From Microbacterium sp. (GTDB lineage: Bacteria; Actinomycetota; Actinomycetes; Actinomycetales; Microbacteriaceae): a DNA stretch of 64,000 nucleotides. The notes beneath the pieces were generated by a model, which made no database searches, had not been told where the DNA came from, and saw only the letters and a program-made list of their open reading frames with translations. Every line of letters starts with the position of its first letter. The first letter of the stretch is position 1. Shown here piece by piece: positions 57,207 through 64,000 of the stretch. Made by a program: the position numbers and the translations under genes. The stretch is taken from assembly GCA_031177765.1 (NCBI GenBank), contig JAPSKH010000006.1, positions 1-64,000 on the forward strand, given 5' to 3'.

Positions 57207-57578
57207 ATGCAGAAACCGATGTTGATTCTCATCGCCGGCCCCTACCGGTCCGGCACCGACGACGACCGCGATCGGATGGCGGCGAACCTGCGGCGGCTCG
57301 AGGAGGCCGCCTGGCCGATCTTCGAGCGCGGGCACATCCCGATGATCGGCGAGTGGGTGGCCCTGCCGGTCCTCGAGAGCGCGGGGCACGACGTCCTCGA
57401 CCCCTTCGCAGAGAGGGTCATGTATCCCACTGCGGAGCGGCTGCTGCAGCACTGCGACGCGGTGCTGCGCCTGCCGGGAGCGTCGCGGGGCGCCGACCAG
57501 GATGTCGCCCTCGCGCGCGAGCGGGGCATCCCGGTGTACACCTCGATCGACGAGGTGCCGTCCTTCCAGGTCGCCTGA
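57207..57578 (+). CDS. DUF4406 protein (nucleoside 2-deoxyribosyltransferase-like fold)
   Basis: 123 residues. It begins MLILIAGPYRSGTDDDRDRMAANL and later has ADQDVALARERGIPVYTSIDEVP. The GPYRSG...D and A-x-G-I-P-V-Y patterns place it in the DUF4406/nucleoside-2-deoxyribosyltransferase-like superfamily. The usual catalytic Glu is not obvious to me. It may act on a nucleotide or sugar derivative; function unknown. TAACGT ends 8 nt before the ATG, so the mRNA is likely leaderless. Divergent DeoR regulator suggests control by a phosphosugar. Confidence 0.75.
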   Translation: MQKPMLILIAGPYRSGTDDDRDRMAANLRRLEEAAWPIFERGHIPMIGEWVALPVLESAGHDVLDPFAERVMYPTAERLLQHCDAVLRLPGASRGADQDVALARERGIPVYTSIDEVPSFQVA

Positions 57579-57600
57579 GCGCGGTCGCCGTCGTCCGAAC

Positions 57601-57648
57601 AACGTGCAAGAACGTGCAGTCGCTCCCGGGTCGCCCGGGAGCGACTGC
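57601..57648 (+). terminator. Tandem AACGTGCA repeats and a hairpin after the DUF4406 gene
   Basis: AACGTGCA at 57601-57608 and 57611-57618 are spaced exactly 10 bp. The second overlaps GCAGTCGCTCCCGGG (57616-57630), the left arm of a 15-bp perfect hairpin with CCCGGGAGCGACTGC (57634-57648). There is no T-tract. It may be a terminator plus a second regulator site. Confidence 0.55.
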
Positions 57649-57812
57649 GCGTGCGCGGGACGGCATCGCGGTCGGAGTACCGCGGGCTCACGGGGCTCGT
57701 GCGCCGACTTGACCGCGAGCTGCCCGGTGTCTAGATTGCGAATACCTGAATCGGATCTCAGGTCGGTCTGCCGAGAGGCACCCATCACCTTCCAATGGCG
57801 AAAGGCACGCAC

Positions 57813-59012
57813 ATGCGGGTTACGAAGAAGTTGCTCCTGGGCTCTGTGGCCGTCACGGCCGCTCTCGCGCTGGCGGCCTGCGCGCCGACGACGACACCGG
57901 GCGGCGAGTCCACCGAGGGCGAGGGACCGGCTGAGGTCACCGTCGGGGTGGTCACGAGCGAGTCCGGCCCGCTGGCCGGCTACGGCAAGCAGTACCTCGA
58001 CGCCTTCAAGGTCGGTCTGGACTACGCCACCGACGGGACAGGCGAGGTCGACGGCACCGCCATCGCCGTGGAGTACCGCGACGATGCGGGAGACCCGGAC
58101 AAGGCGGTGACGGCCGCGAAGGAGCTCATCGGCGAGGGCGTCAACATCATCGCGGGCACCGCCTCTTCGGGCGTCGCGCTGGCCCTGGCCGAGCAGGCGG
58201 AGCAGAACAAGGTGCTCTACATCTCCGGCCCCGCCGCCGCCGACGCGATCACCGGCATCAACGACTACACGTTCCGCTCCGGCCGCCAGAGCGCACAGGA
58301 TGTCGCCACGGCGGGAACGTTCCTCGACGACATCGAGGGCAAGACGGTCACCGTCTTCGCGCAGGACAACGCGTTCGGTCAGGGCAACGTCGCCGCCGTC
58401 GAGGCCATCCTGGGCGGTCAGGGAGCCACGGTGAACTCCGTGCTGGTCGCGGAGGACGTCACCGAGTTCACGCCGTTCGCGCAGCAGGTGCTGGCGGGCG
58501 CTCCGGACCTCGTGTTCGTCGCGTGGGCAGGGGCGACGTCCGGCGCGATGTGGCAGGCGATGAGCCAGCAGGGCGTGCTCGACGAGATCCCCGTGGTGAC
58601 CGGTCTCGGCGACGCCGCGACGTTCGGTGCCTACGGCGAGGCCTCGGAGAAGATCAACTTCCTGAACCACTACTTCCCGGGCGCCCCCGACAACGAGATC
58701 AACACCGAGATGGTGGAGGCGATCGAGGCGGCCGGGGGCACGCCCGACCTGTTCAGCCCGGACGGGTTCAACGCCGCGGTCATGATCGTCCACGCGATCA
58801 GGGAGGGCAAGGGCGACGTCGACGCGATGGTGTCGGCGCTGGAGGGCTTCGAGTTCGAGGGACCCAAGGGAACGATGACGGTGCGCGAGAGCGACCACGC
58901 CCTGCTGCAGGAGATGTACCAGGTCCGCCTCGTCGCCGACGGCGGCACGTTCGTGCCGGAGCTCGTCGACACCGTCGCACCCGACGCGATCGCGCCGGCC
59001 GAGGCCGAGTGA
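57813..59012 (+). CDS. livK: ABC transporter substrate-binding lipoprotein (branched-chain amino-acid type)
   Basis: 399 residues. Lipoprotein signal: KKLLLGSVAVTAALALAACAP with lipobox AACA. The periplasmic-binding-protein type 1 fold (about 45-390) has TVGVVTSESGPLAGYGKQ, VNIIAGTASSGVALALAEQA, VTVFAQDNAFGQGNVAAVEAI and PDLVFVAWAG. The LivK/UrtA/amide class is recognised by the ESGP and GxxSS loops. AAAGGC lies 6-7 nt before ATG 57813; a start at 57795 is less likely. It heads a five-gene importer operon plus an acyl-CoA synthetase. The ligand may be a carboxylate other than an amino acid. Confidence 0.88.
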   Translation: MRVTKKLLLGSVAVTAALALAACAPTTTPGGESTEGEGPAEVTVGVVTSESGPLAGYGKQYLDAFKVGLDYATDGTGEVDGTAIAVEYRDDAGDPDKAVTAAKELIGEGVNIIAGTASSGVALALAEQAEQNKVLYISGPAAADAITGINDYTFRSGRQSAQDVATAGTFLDDIEGKTVTVFAQDNAFGQGNVAAVEAILGGQGATVNSVLVAEDVTEFTPFAQQVLAGAPDLVFVAWAGATSGAMWQAMSQQGVLDEIPVVTGLGDAATFGAYGEASEKINFLNHYFPGAPDNEINTEMVEAIEAAGGTPDLFSPDGFNAAVMIVHAIREGKGDVDAMVSALEGFEFEGPKGTMTVRESDHALLQEMYQVRLVADGGTFVPELVDTVAPDAIAPAEAE

Positions 59013-59031
59013 ACCGGAGCTTCCGCCGACG

Positions 59032-59832
59032 ATGAGCACCACTGTCCCGTCCACCCCCGCAGCGGAGACCGCGGGTCGCGGCGCCCGACTGCAGGTCGAG
59101 TCGCTCGGTCTGCAGATCGGGGGAGCGACCATCCTGAAGGATGTCGCGCTCGATGTCGCCGCCGGCTCCCTCGTCGGCGTCATCGGACCCAACGGCGCCG
59201 GCAAGACGACGCTGTTCAACGCGGTGTCCGGTCTCGTCCGGCCCACCGCCGGACGGGTCCTGCTGGACGGCCACGACATCACGACGGCGTCGGTCCCCGC
59301 CCGGGCACGGGCGGGACTGGGGCGCACCTTCCAGACCTCGAGCCTCTTCCCGCAGCTGTCGGTGCTCGAGAACGCGCGCCTGGCCGCGCAGGTGGCGCTC
59401 GGCGGCTCCGGATCGCTGCTGCGCTTCCCTCGGAGGACGGATGCCGCGACAGAGCTGGCGATCGCCAAACTCGAGGCCGTCGGCCTCGGCCACAAGCTCG
59501 AGGCCGCTGCCGGCGACATCTCACACGGAGACAAGCGCAAGCTCGAGATCGCGGTGCTGCTGGCCACCGAGGCGCGCATCGTGCTGCTCGACGAGCCCAT
59601 GGCGGGTGTCGCGTCCGGCGACGTCGCGGGGCTGGTGGAGAACATCCGCGACATGCAGCGCGAGAAGGGCTGCACCGTCCTCATGGTCGAGCACCACATC
59701 GACGTGCTCATGGGCCTGGTCGAGAAGGTCGCGGTGATGTACTTCGGAAGCATCATCGCGTACGACACGCCGCAGCGGATCATGGACGATCCGCTCGTGC
59801 AGAGCGCGTACCTCGGGACGGCGGCAGCATGA
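59032..59832 (+). CDS. livG: ABC transporter ATPase LivG
   Basis: 266 residues. Walker A GPNGAGKTTLFNAVSG, LivG-type extension RAGLGRTFQTSSLFPQLSVLENA, signature region ISHGDKRKLEIAVLLA (a variant of LSYGxQRRLEIA), Walker B IVLLDEPMAGV, and H-loop VEHHIDVLM. It drives the branched-chain-type importer with LivF. The start ATG 59032 is 19 nt after the binding-protein stop; the stop overlaps livF. Confidence 0.94.
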   Translation: MSTTVPSTPAAETAGRGARLQVESLGLQIGGATILKDVALDVAAGSLVGVIGPNGAGKTTLFNAVSGLVRPTAGRVLLDGHDITTASVPARARAGLGRTFQTSSLFPQLSVLENARLAAQVALGGSGSLLRFPRRTDAATELAIAKLEAVGLGHKLEAAAGDISHGDKRKLEIAVLLATEARIVLLDEPMAGVASGDVAGLVENIRDMQREKGCTVLMVEHHIDVLMGLVEKVAVMYFGSIIAYDTPQRIMDDPLVQSAYLGTAAA

Positions 59833-60545
59833 GCACCGGCGAACCCATCCTCACCGTCCGGGGCCTGCGCTGCACCATCGGCGGACAGCAGGTGGTCGAA
59901 GACGTCTCCTTCGACGTCCCGGCCACCGGCATCACCGCGCTGCTCGGCCGCAACGGCGTGGGCAAGACGTCGACGCTTCGCGGCATCCTCGGACTCATCC
60001 ACCGGCGTGGTGAGGTGAGACTCGCCGGCGAGCGCATCGACGGCCTGCCCACGCACCGCATCGTGCGGCGCGGCGTCGGCTACGTTCCCGAGGACCGGGA
60101 GGTGTTCGCCAAGCTCACCGTCGCCGAGAACCTCGCGCTCGCGGAGCGGCAGAAGGCACCGCGACGAGACTTCGTCGCCCAGCTCTTCCCCGACCTCGTC
60201 GAGCGGCGCGACCAGCAGGCAGGAACGCTCTCGGGCGGTCAGCAGCAGATGGTGTCGGTGGCGCGCGCGCTGATCAACGACAACCGCCTCCTCCTGGTCG
60301 ACGAGCCGACGAAGGGTCTGGCGCCGAAGATCGTCAGCGAGGTCGCCGGCGCCCTGCAGGAGGCGTCGAAGACCGTGCCGATGCTCCTGGTGGAGCAGAA
60401 CCTCGAGGTCGTGCGGCGTCTCGCCGACGACGCCATCGTGATCGCCGGCGGCCGGGTGGTCCACACCGGCAAGGCCCGCGACATCCTCGACGATGAGGAC
60501 CTCACCCGACGGCTCCTCGGCGTCCACACGGAGGCGGCCGCATGA
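59829..60545 (+). CDS. livF: ABC transporter ATPase LivF
   Basis: 238 residues. Walker A GRNGVGKTSTLRG, VGYVPEDREVFAKLTVAENL (LivF hallmark), signature LSGGQQQMVSVARAL, Walker B LLVDEPTKGLAPKIV, and VEQNLEVV. ATG overlaps the livG stop and the stop overlaps livH (ATGA). Confidence 0.95.
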   Translation: MSTGEPILTVRGLRCTIGGQQVVEDVSFDVPATGITALLGRNGVGKTSTLRGILGLIHRRGEVRLAGERIDGLPTHRIVRRGVGYVPEDREVFAKLTVAENLALAERQKAPRRDFVAQLFPDLVERRDQQAGTLSGGQQQMVSVARALINDNRLLLVDEPTKGLAPKIVSEVAGALQEASKTVPMLLVEQNLEVVRRLADDAIVIAGGRVVHTGKARDILDDEDLTRRLLGVHTEAAA

Positions 60546-61417
60546 GCTCGCTCGTCCTCACTCTCATCACCGGCGTGGGCCTCGGCGCGCTGTACTTCCT
60601 CGTCGCCAGCGGTCTGAGCCTGATCTACGGCCTCATGCACGTGCTGAACTTCGCCCACGGCGCGTTCCTCACCCTCAGCGCCTTCACGGGCTGGCTCGTC
60701 GCGCAGGCGCTCGGCACGGACTCATGGGGCTCGTTCCTGGTGTCCCTCCTCGTGGGGGCGGCGGTCGGTGCCGCCTTCGCCACCCTCACCGAGCTCGTCC
60801 TCATCCGTCCGCTGTACGAGCGGCACATCGAGCAGGTGCTGGTCACCGTCGGTCTGTCCTTCGCCGCCGTCGCCCTCTTCGAGGGCATCTGGGGCACCGA
60901 CCCGATCCACATCGCCGGGCCCGGGTGGCTGCGGCAGACGACGGAGGTGCTGGGCGCCCGCATCCCGAACACCTACTGGGTGCTCATGATCGCCGCCCTG
61001 CTCGTCCTGGTCGCACTGGTGCTGTTCCTCCAGAAGACGCGCTACGGGATGATCATCCGCGCCGGGGTCGAGAACCGCTCGATGGTCACGGCGCTCGGCA
61101 TCGACGTGCGGCGCTCCTTCACGCTGGTGTTCGCGATCGGCGGCGCCGCGGCCGGCATCGGCGGTGTGCTCGCGATGCACTACTCGACCTTCGTCTCGGC
61201 GCACCTGGGCCAGACGCTGCTGATCTTCGCGTTCATCGTCACGGTGGTCGGCGGACTCGGCTCGCTCACCGGCGCCGCGGTCGCCTCGGTGCTCGTCGCG
61301 GTCCTGCAGCAGTTCGCCAACTTCTATCTGGGCGGAACCGGTGACTTCATCGTCGTGATCCTGCTCGCGCTGGTGCTGCTGGTGCGGCCGAGCGGACTTC
61401 TGGGGAGGAAGGCATGA
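60542..61417 (+). CDS. livH: ABC transporter permease LivH
   Basis: 291 residues, about eight helices. Motifs include YFLVASGLSLIYGLMHVLNFAHGAF (the LivH opening), LVTVGLSFAAVALFEGIWG, RYGMIIRAGVENRSMVTALGID (the coupling loop to the ATPase) and TVVGGLGSLTGAAVASVLVAVLQ. Overlaps livF and livM ATGs. Confidence 0.95.
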   Translation: MSSLVLTLITGVGLGALYFLVASGLSLIYGLMHVLNFAHGAFLTLSAFTGWLVAQALGTDSWGSFLVSLLVGAAVGAAFATLTELVLIRPLYERHIEQVLVTVGLSFAAVALFEGIWGTDPIHIAGPGWLRQTTEVLGARIPNTYWVLMIAALLVLVALVLFLQKTRYGMIIRAGVENRSMVTALGIDVRRSFTLVFAIGGAAAGIGGVLAMHYSTFVSAHLGQTLLIFAFIVTVVGGLGSLTGAAVASVLVAVLQQFANFYLGGTGDFIVVILLALVLLVRPSGLLGRKA

Positions 61418-62547
61418 CCGCCGCGTCCAGGTCGCAGCGCGTGAGCCTGCGTCATCACCTGCCCGCCCTGGTGGGCGCGGCCCTCGTGGTCTTCATGGCG
61501 GTGCTGCCGCTGCTGAACCTCTCGCTCCCGGGGATCCTTCCGACACCGACCTACATGCCGGGCACGCTGGCGCTGCTGTCGCTGTGCATGGTGTTCGCCG
61601 CCCTCGCTCTGTCGTACAACCTGCTCCTGGGATCAGGCGGGATGCTGTCGTTCGGGCACGCGCTGTACTTCGGCGCCGGCGCGTACGGGCTCGGAATCGC
61701 GCTCGAGCACTTCGGCGTGCCGCTGTGGCCCGGCGTGTTCATCGCGCTGGTGGGCGGGATGGTCATCGCCCTGGTGACCGGCGCGGTGTCGATGCGCGTG
61801 TCCGGCATCCCGTTCGCCATGGTCACGCTCGCGTTCGCGCAAGCCGGCTCGGTGCTTGTGCGACGCAATTCGCAGGTGACAGGTGGCGAGGAGGGTCTGA
61901 GTCTGAACACCGCCCAGGTGCCGGACTTCCTCGTGGGCGTGGTCAACACGCGCAACCTCTACTGGTTCGCGCTGGCCGTCCTCGTCGTCGTCTACCTCGT
62001 CGTGCTGTGGGTCGACACGTCGCGCCTGGGGCATCTCGCTCGGGCGACCCGTGAGAACGAGCAGCGCGTGCGCGTCCTCGGCCTGTCGCCGTACCGGGTG
62101 CGGCTGGTCGTCTTCGTCATCGCCGCGATCCTCGCGAGCCTCGCGGGCGTGGCGTACATGCTGCTGCAGTCCGGCACGGTGCCGCGCGCGGTGTCGGCCG
62201 ACCTCACCATCACGGTCCTGGTCATGGTGGTGCTCGGTGGTGTGGGGTTCCGCTGGGGTGCGATCGTCGGTGGCGTGCTCTACACGCTGCTCGACCAGCG
62301 CCTGACGGTCCTCGCCGGATCCGAGATGATCGCGGGCCTCCCCGATGTGCTGCGGGTGCCGCTCTCCGAGCCGCTGTTCCTGTTCGGTGTGCTGTTCATC
62401 CTCGTGGTGATGTTCCTTCCCGGCGGGATCGCCGGCACCATCGATGCCGCTCGACGACGTCGCCGCGGAGAGAAGGCGCGCGGACTGCTGCAGCAGATCG
62501 ACGACGCCGACGAGCCCGCCGAGACCCCCGCGGAGCTGCGCGCATGA
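61414..62547 (+). CDS. livM: ABC transporter permease LivM
   Basis: 377 residues, nine to ten helices. YNLLLGSGGMLSFGHALYFGAGAYGLG is the LivM hallmark; SRLGHLARATRENEQRVRVLGLSPYRV is the ATPase-contact loop; TVLVMVVLGGVGFRWGAIVGG is conserved. The C-tail is charged (RRRRGEKARGLLQQIDDADEPAETPAEL). ATG overlaps livH stop; stop overlaps the next gene. Confidence 0.94.
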   Translation: MTAASRSQRVSLRHHLPALVGAALVVFMAVLPLLNLSLPGILPTPTYMPGTLALLSLCMVFAALALSYNLLLGSGGMLSFGHALYFGAGAYGLGIALEHFGVPLWPGVFIALVGGMVIALVTGAVSMRVSGIPFAMVTLAFAQAGSVLVRRNSQVTGGEEGLSLNTAQVPDFLVGVVNTRNLYWFALAVLVVVYLVVLWVDTSRLGHLARATRENEQRVRVLGLSPYRVRLVVFVIAAILASLAGVAYMLLQSGTVPRAVSADLTITVLVMVVLGGVGFRWGAIVGGVLYTLLDQRLTVLAGSEMIAGLPDVLRVPLSEPLFLFGVLFILVVMFLPGGIAGTIDAARRRRRGEKARGLLQQIDDADEPAETPAELRA

Positions 62548-64000
62548 CGTGGGACATGGCGTTCGCCCCCGACATCGAGGACGGTCCGCACACGATCGGC
62601 CGGTGGCTCGTCGACCGGGCCGCCCGGACGCCGCAGCTGACCGCCATCGACGACCGCGGCGTCCGGACGGACTACGCCACGCTCGCCGGACGCGCGACCG
62701 AGCTGGCGGAGAAGCTCCGGCGCGCCGGCTACGGCCCCGGCGACCGCATCGGCACGGTCTCAGGCAACTCCACCGATCATGTCGTGGCCTTCTTCGCATG
62801 CGCGCTCGCCGGCGTGGCCTTCATGCCGCTGTCGTGGCGCCTCACGCCGCGCGAGCTCGCCGATCTGCTGTCGCGATCGGCGCCGGCCCTGGTGCTGATC
62901 GAGGACGAGCACGCGTCACTCGCCGGCGAGGCGCTGCGGGCCGTCGCCGCGGAGGACCGGATGCCTGCCGTCGCGGTGCTGGGGACGACCGGCATCGAGG
63001 CATCCGTTCCCGCCGCACGGCGGCCGCGCGAGCGCCGTCCGGTCCGCGATGACGATCCGCTCCTGGTGATCTTCACGTCGGGCAGCGAGGCCGCCCCGAA
63101 AGGCGTCGTCCTGACGCACGCGAACTGCTTCTGGACGAACCTCGCCCTGGCGCAGGCCCTCCCGCTCACCGCGGAGGACGTGGTGCTGGCGATGCTTCCG
63201 CAGTTCCATGTCGCGGCGTGGAACTGCCAGCCGCTGCTGGCCTGGTGGGTGGGAGCCACCGTGGTGCTCGAGCGGTCGTTCCATCCCTCGCGCGTGCTCC
63301 GGCTGATCGAGGACCGGCGCGTGACGGCGATGATGGGCGTGCCGACGCAGTACAGCATGCTGGCGGGCGACCGGGACTGGGCCGCCACCGACATCTCCTC
63401 GCTGCGCCTGGCCCTGGTCGGCGGTGCCACCATGCCGTCCTCGCTGCAGGAGGAGTGGACCAGGCGCGGCGTCCCGCTCACCCAGGGCTACGGTCTCACC
63501 GAGGCGGCGCCCAACGTGCTCCATCAGCCCGCAGGCGAAGCAGCGCGTGCGTCCGGGGCGGTCGGCCGGCCCTACCCCTACGTGTCGGTGCGCGTGGTGG
63601 ACCCCGAGACAGGCCTCACGCTCGAAGGTGAAGCGGTCGGGGAGCTGTGGGTCAAGGGCCCGAGCGTCTTCGCCGGGTATCTCGACGACGGCCACGCCAC
63701 CGCCCGGGCCATGAGCGGCGAGTGGCTGCGCACCGGCGACGTCGTCTCGCGCGACGCCGACGGCGTCTTCCGCATCGTCGACCGGCTCAAGGACATCTTC
63801 ATCTCCGGCGGAGAGAACGTCGCGCCCGCGGAGGTCGAGCACGCCCTCTGCCTGCATCCGCTGGTCGAGGCGGCCGCCGTCGTGGGCGTCTCTGACCCGG
63901 TGTGGGGCGAGCGCGGCTTCGCCTTCGTCGTCCCGGCGCCGCACGCCGCGCTCTCGAGCGACGAGGTGCTCGCGCACGCGCGCCGCAATCTCGCCGCGTT
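62544..64000 (+). CDS. AMP-dependent acyl-CoA synthetase/ligase (cut by window end)
   Basis: At least 485 residues; the stop is beyond the window. ATP + carboxylic acid + CoA give acyl-CoA. Motifs: the P-loop VIFTSGSEAAPKGVVLTHAN, LPQFHVAAWN, GVPTQYSML, VGGATMP, QGYGLTEAAPNVLH (A5), LRTGDVVSRDADGVFRIVDRLKDIFISGGENV (A7/A8), and VEAAAVVGVSDPVWGERGFAFV. This is the fatty-acid/medium-chain or aromatic acid ligase type, substrate undefined. ATG 62544 overlaps the livM stop, so it is translated with the importer, suggesting that the imported compound is its substrate. Confidence 0.9.
   Translation, partial: MTWDMAFAPDIEDGPHTIGRWLVDRAARTPQLTAIDDRGVRTDYATLAGRATELAEKLRRAGYGPGDRIGTVSGNSTDHVVAFFACALAGVAFMPLSWRLTPRELADLLSRSAPALVLIEDEHASLAGEALRAVAAEDRMPAVAVLGTTGIEASVPAARRPRERRPVRDDDPLLVIFTSGSEAAPKGVVLTHANCFWTNLALAQALPLTAEDVVLAMLPQFHVAAWNCQPLLAWWVGATVVLERSFHPSRVLRLIEDRRVTAMMGVPTQYSMLAGDRDWAATDISSLRLALVGGATMPSSLQEEWTRRGVPLTQGYGLTEAAPNVLHQPAGEAARASGAVGRPYPYVSVRVVDPETGLTLEGEAVGELWVKGPSVFAGYLDDGHATARAMSGEWLRTGDVVSRDADGVFRIVDRLKDIFISGGENVAPAEVEHALCLHPLVEAAAVVGVSDPVWGERGFAFVVPAPHAALSSDEVLAHARRNLAA

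Noticed and set aside
56403..60527. A 1,374-codon minus-strand frame covering the importer genes
   Set aside because: Only its last 260 codons encode the DeoR regulator; the rest is antisense to clear importer genes.

Overview
This window looks like chromosome from a high-GC actinobacterium of the family Microbacteriaceae, most likely Microbacterium or a close relative. The evidence is strong GC bias, frequent GTG starts and one TTG start, apparently leaderless mRNAs, a MarR-controlled carotenoid locus, a Ku/LigD repair pair, a Tad pilus locus, and LAXTG and LPXTG surface proteins. I see no rRNA, insertion sequence, prophage or CRISPR array. The layout is that of a core chromosome.

Region by region: (1) 1-1400, a carotenoid/isoprenoid start (crtB fragment, a 69-codon ORF, idi) read leftward and divergent from a MarR regulator, with a palindrome between them. 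(2) 1440-4310, initiator tRNA, a DUF6328 membrane protein coupled to a nitrilase-family amidohydrolase, and an aminotransferase. (3) 4311-5975, a membrane-anchored HtrA protease. (4) 6000-14700, a cell-envelope block: three TagF-like CDP-glycerol glycerophosphotransferases, a family 2 glycosyltransferase and a LicC-like nucleotidyltransferase, with a maltokinase and two poorly known genes between. (5) 14890-18290, an ABC exporter whose ATPase has a long Pro/Glu/Val tail, then DUF3039. (6) 18300-22020, housekeeping genes pncB, murI, rph and rdgB. (7) 22000-29300, a CocE-type hydrolase, a CDF metal exporter, ligD/ku, DedA and tRNA-Leu. (8) 29380-36100, a 1,850-residue repeat adhesin-like protein flanked by small membrane proteins. 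(9) 36300-40820, a seven-gene Tad pilus operon. (10) 40860-41840, a short upstream ORF with a strong ribosome site followed by a RIO1-like kinase. (11) 41870-48700, an MFS exporter with a small Cys-rich protein, prfB, ftsEX, smpB, a SIMPL protein and ssrA (tmRNA). (12) 48740-52980, an LPXTG secreted protein and an HxlR/MFS divergent pair. (13) 52980-56340, yaeQ, small proteins, a zinc-ribbon/nuclease-fold protein, a lipoprotein, an inositol-monophosphatase family enzyme and tRNA-Lys. (14) 56400-64000, a DeoR regulator divergent from a DUF4406 protein, then a five-gene branched-chain-amino-acid-type ABC importer coupled to an acyl-CoA synthetase cut by the window end.

How genes appear to work together: the TagF-like, LicC-like and GT2 genes point to a phosphodiester-linked wall glycopolymer. 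The Tad pilus and the two sorting-signal proteins give a rich cell surface. FtsEX, MurI and HtrA serve wall growth and envelope quality control. SmpB, tmRNA and RF2 sit close together as translation termination and rescue genes. The importer plus synthetase operon suggests uptake and CoA activation of a carboxylic acid. At least eighteen genes show a TANNNT element ending 6-9 nt before the start codon, so leaderless transcription seems common here, while other genes have clear Shine-Dalgarno sites.
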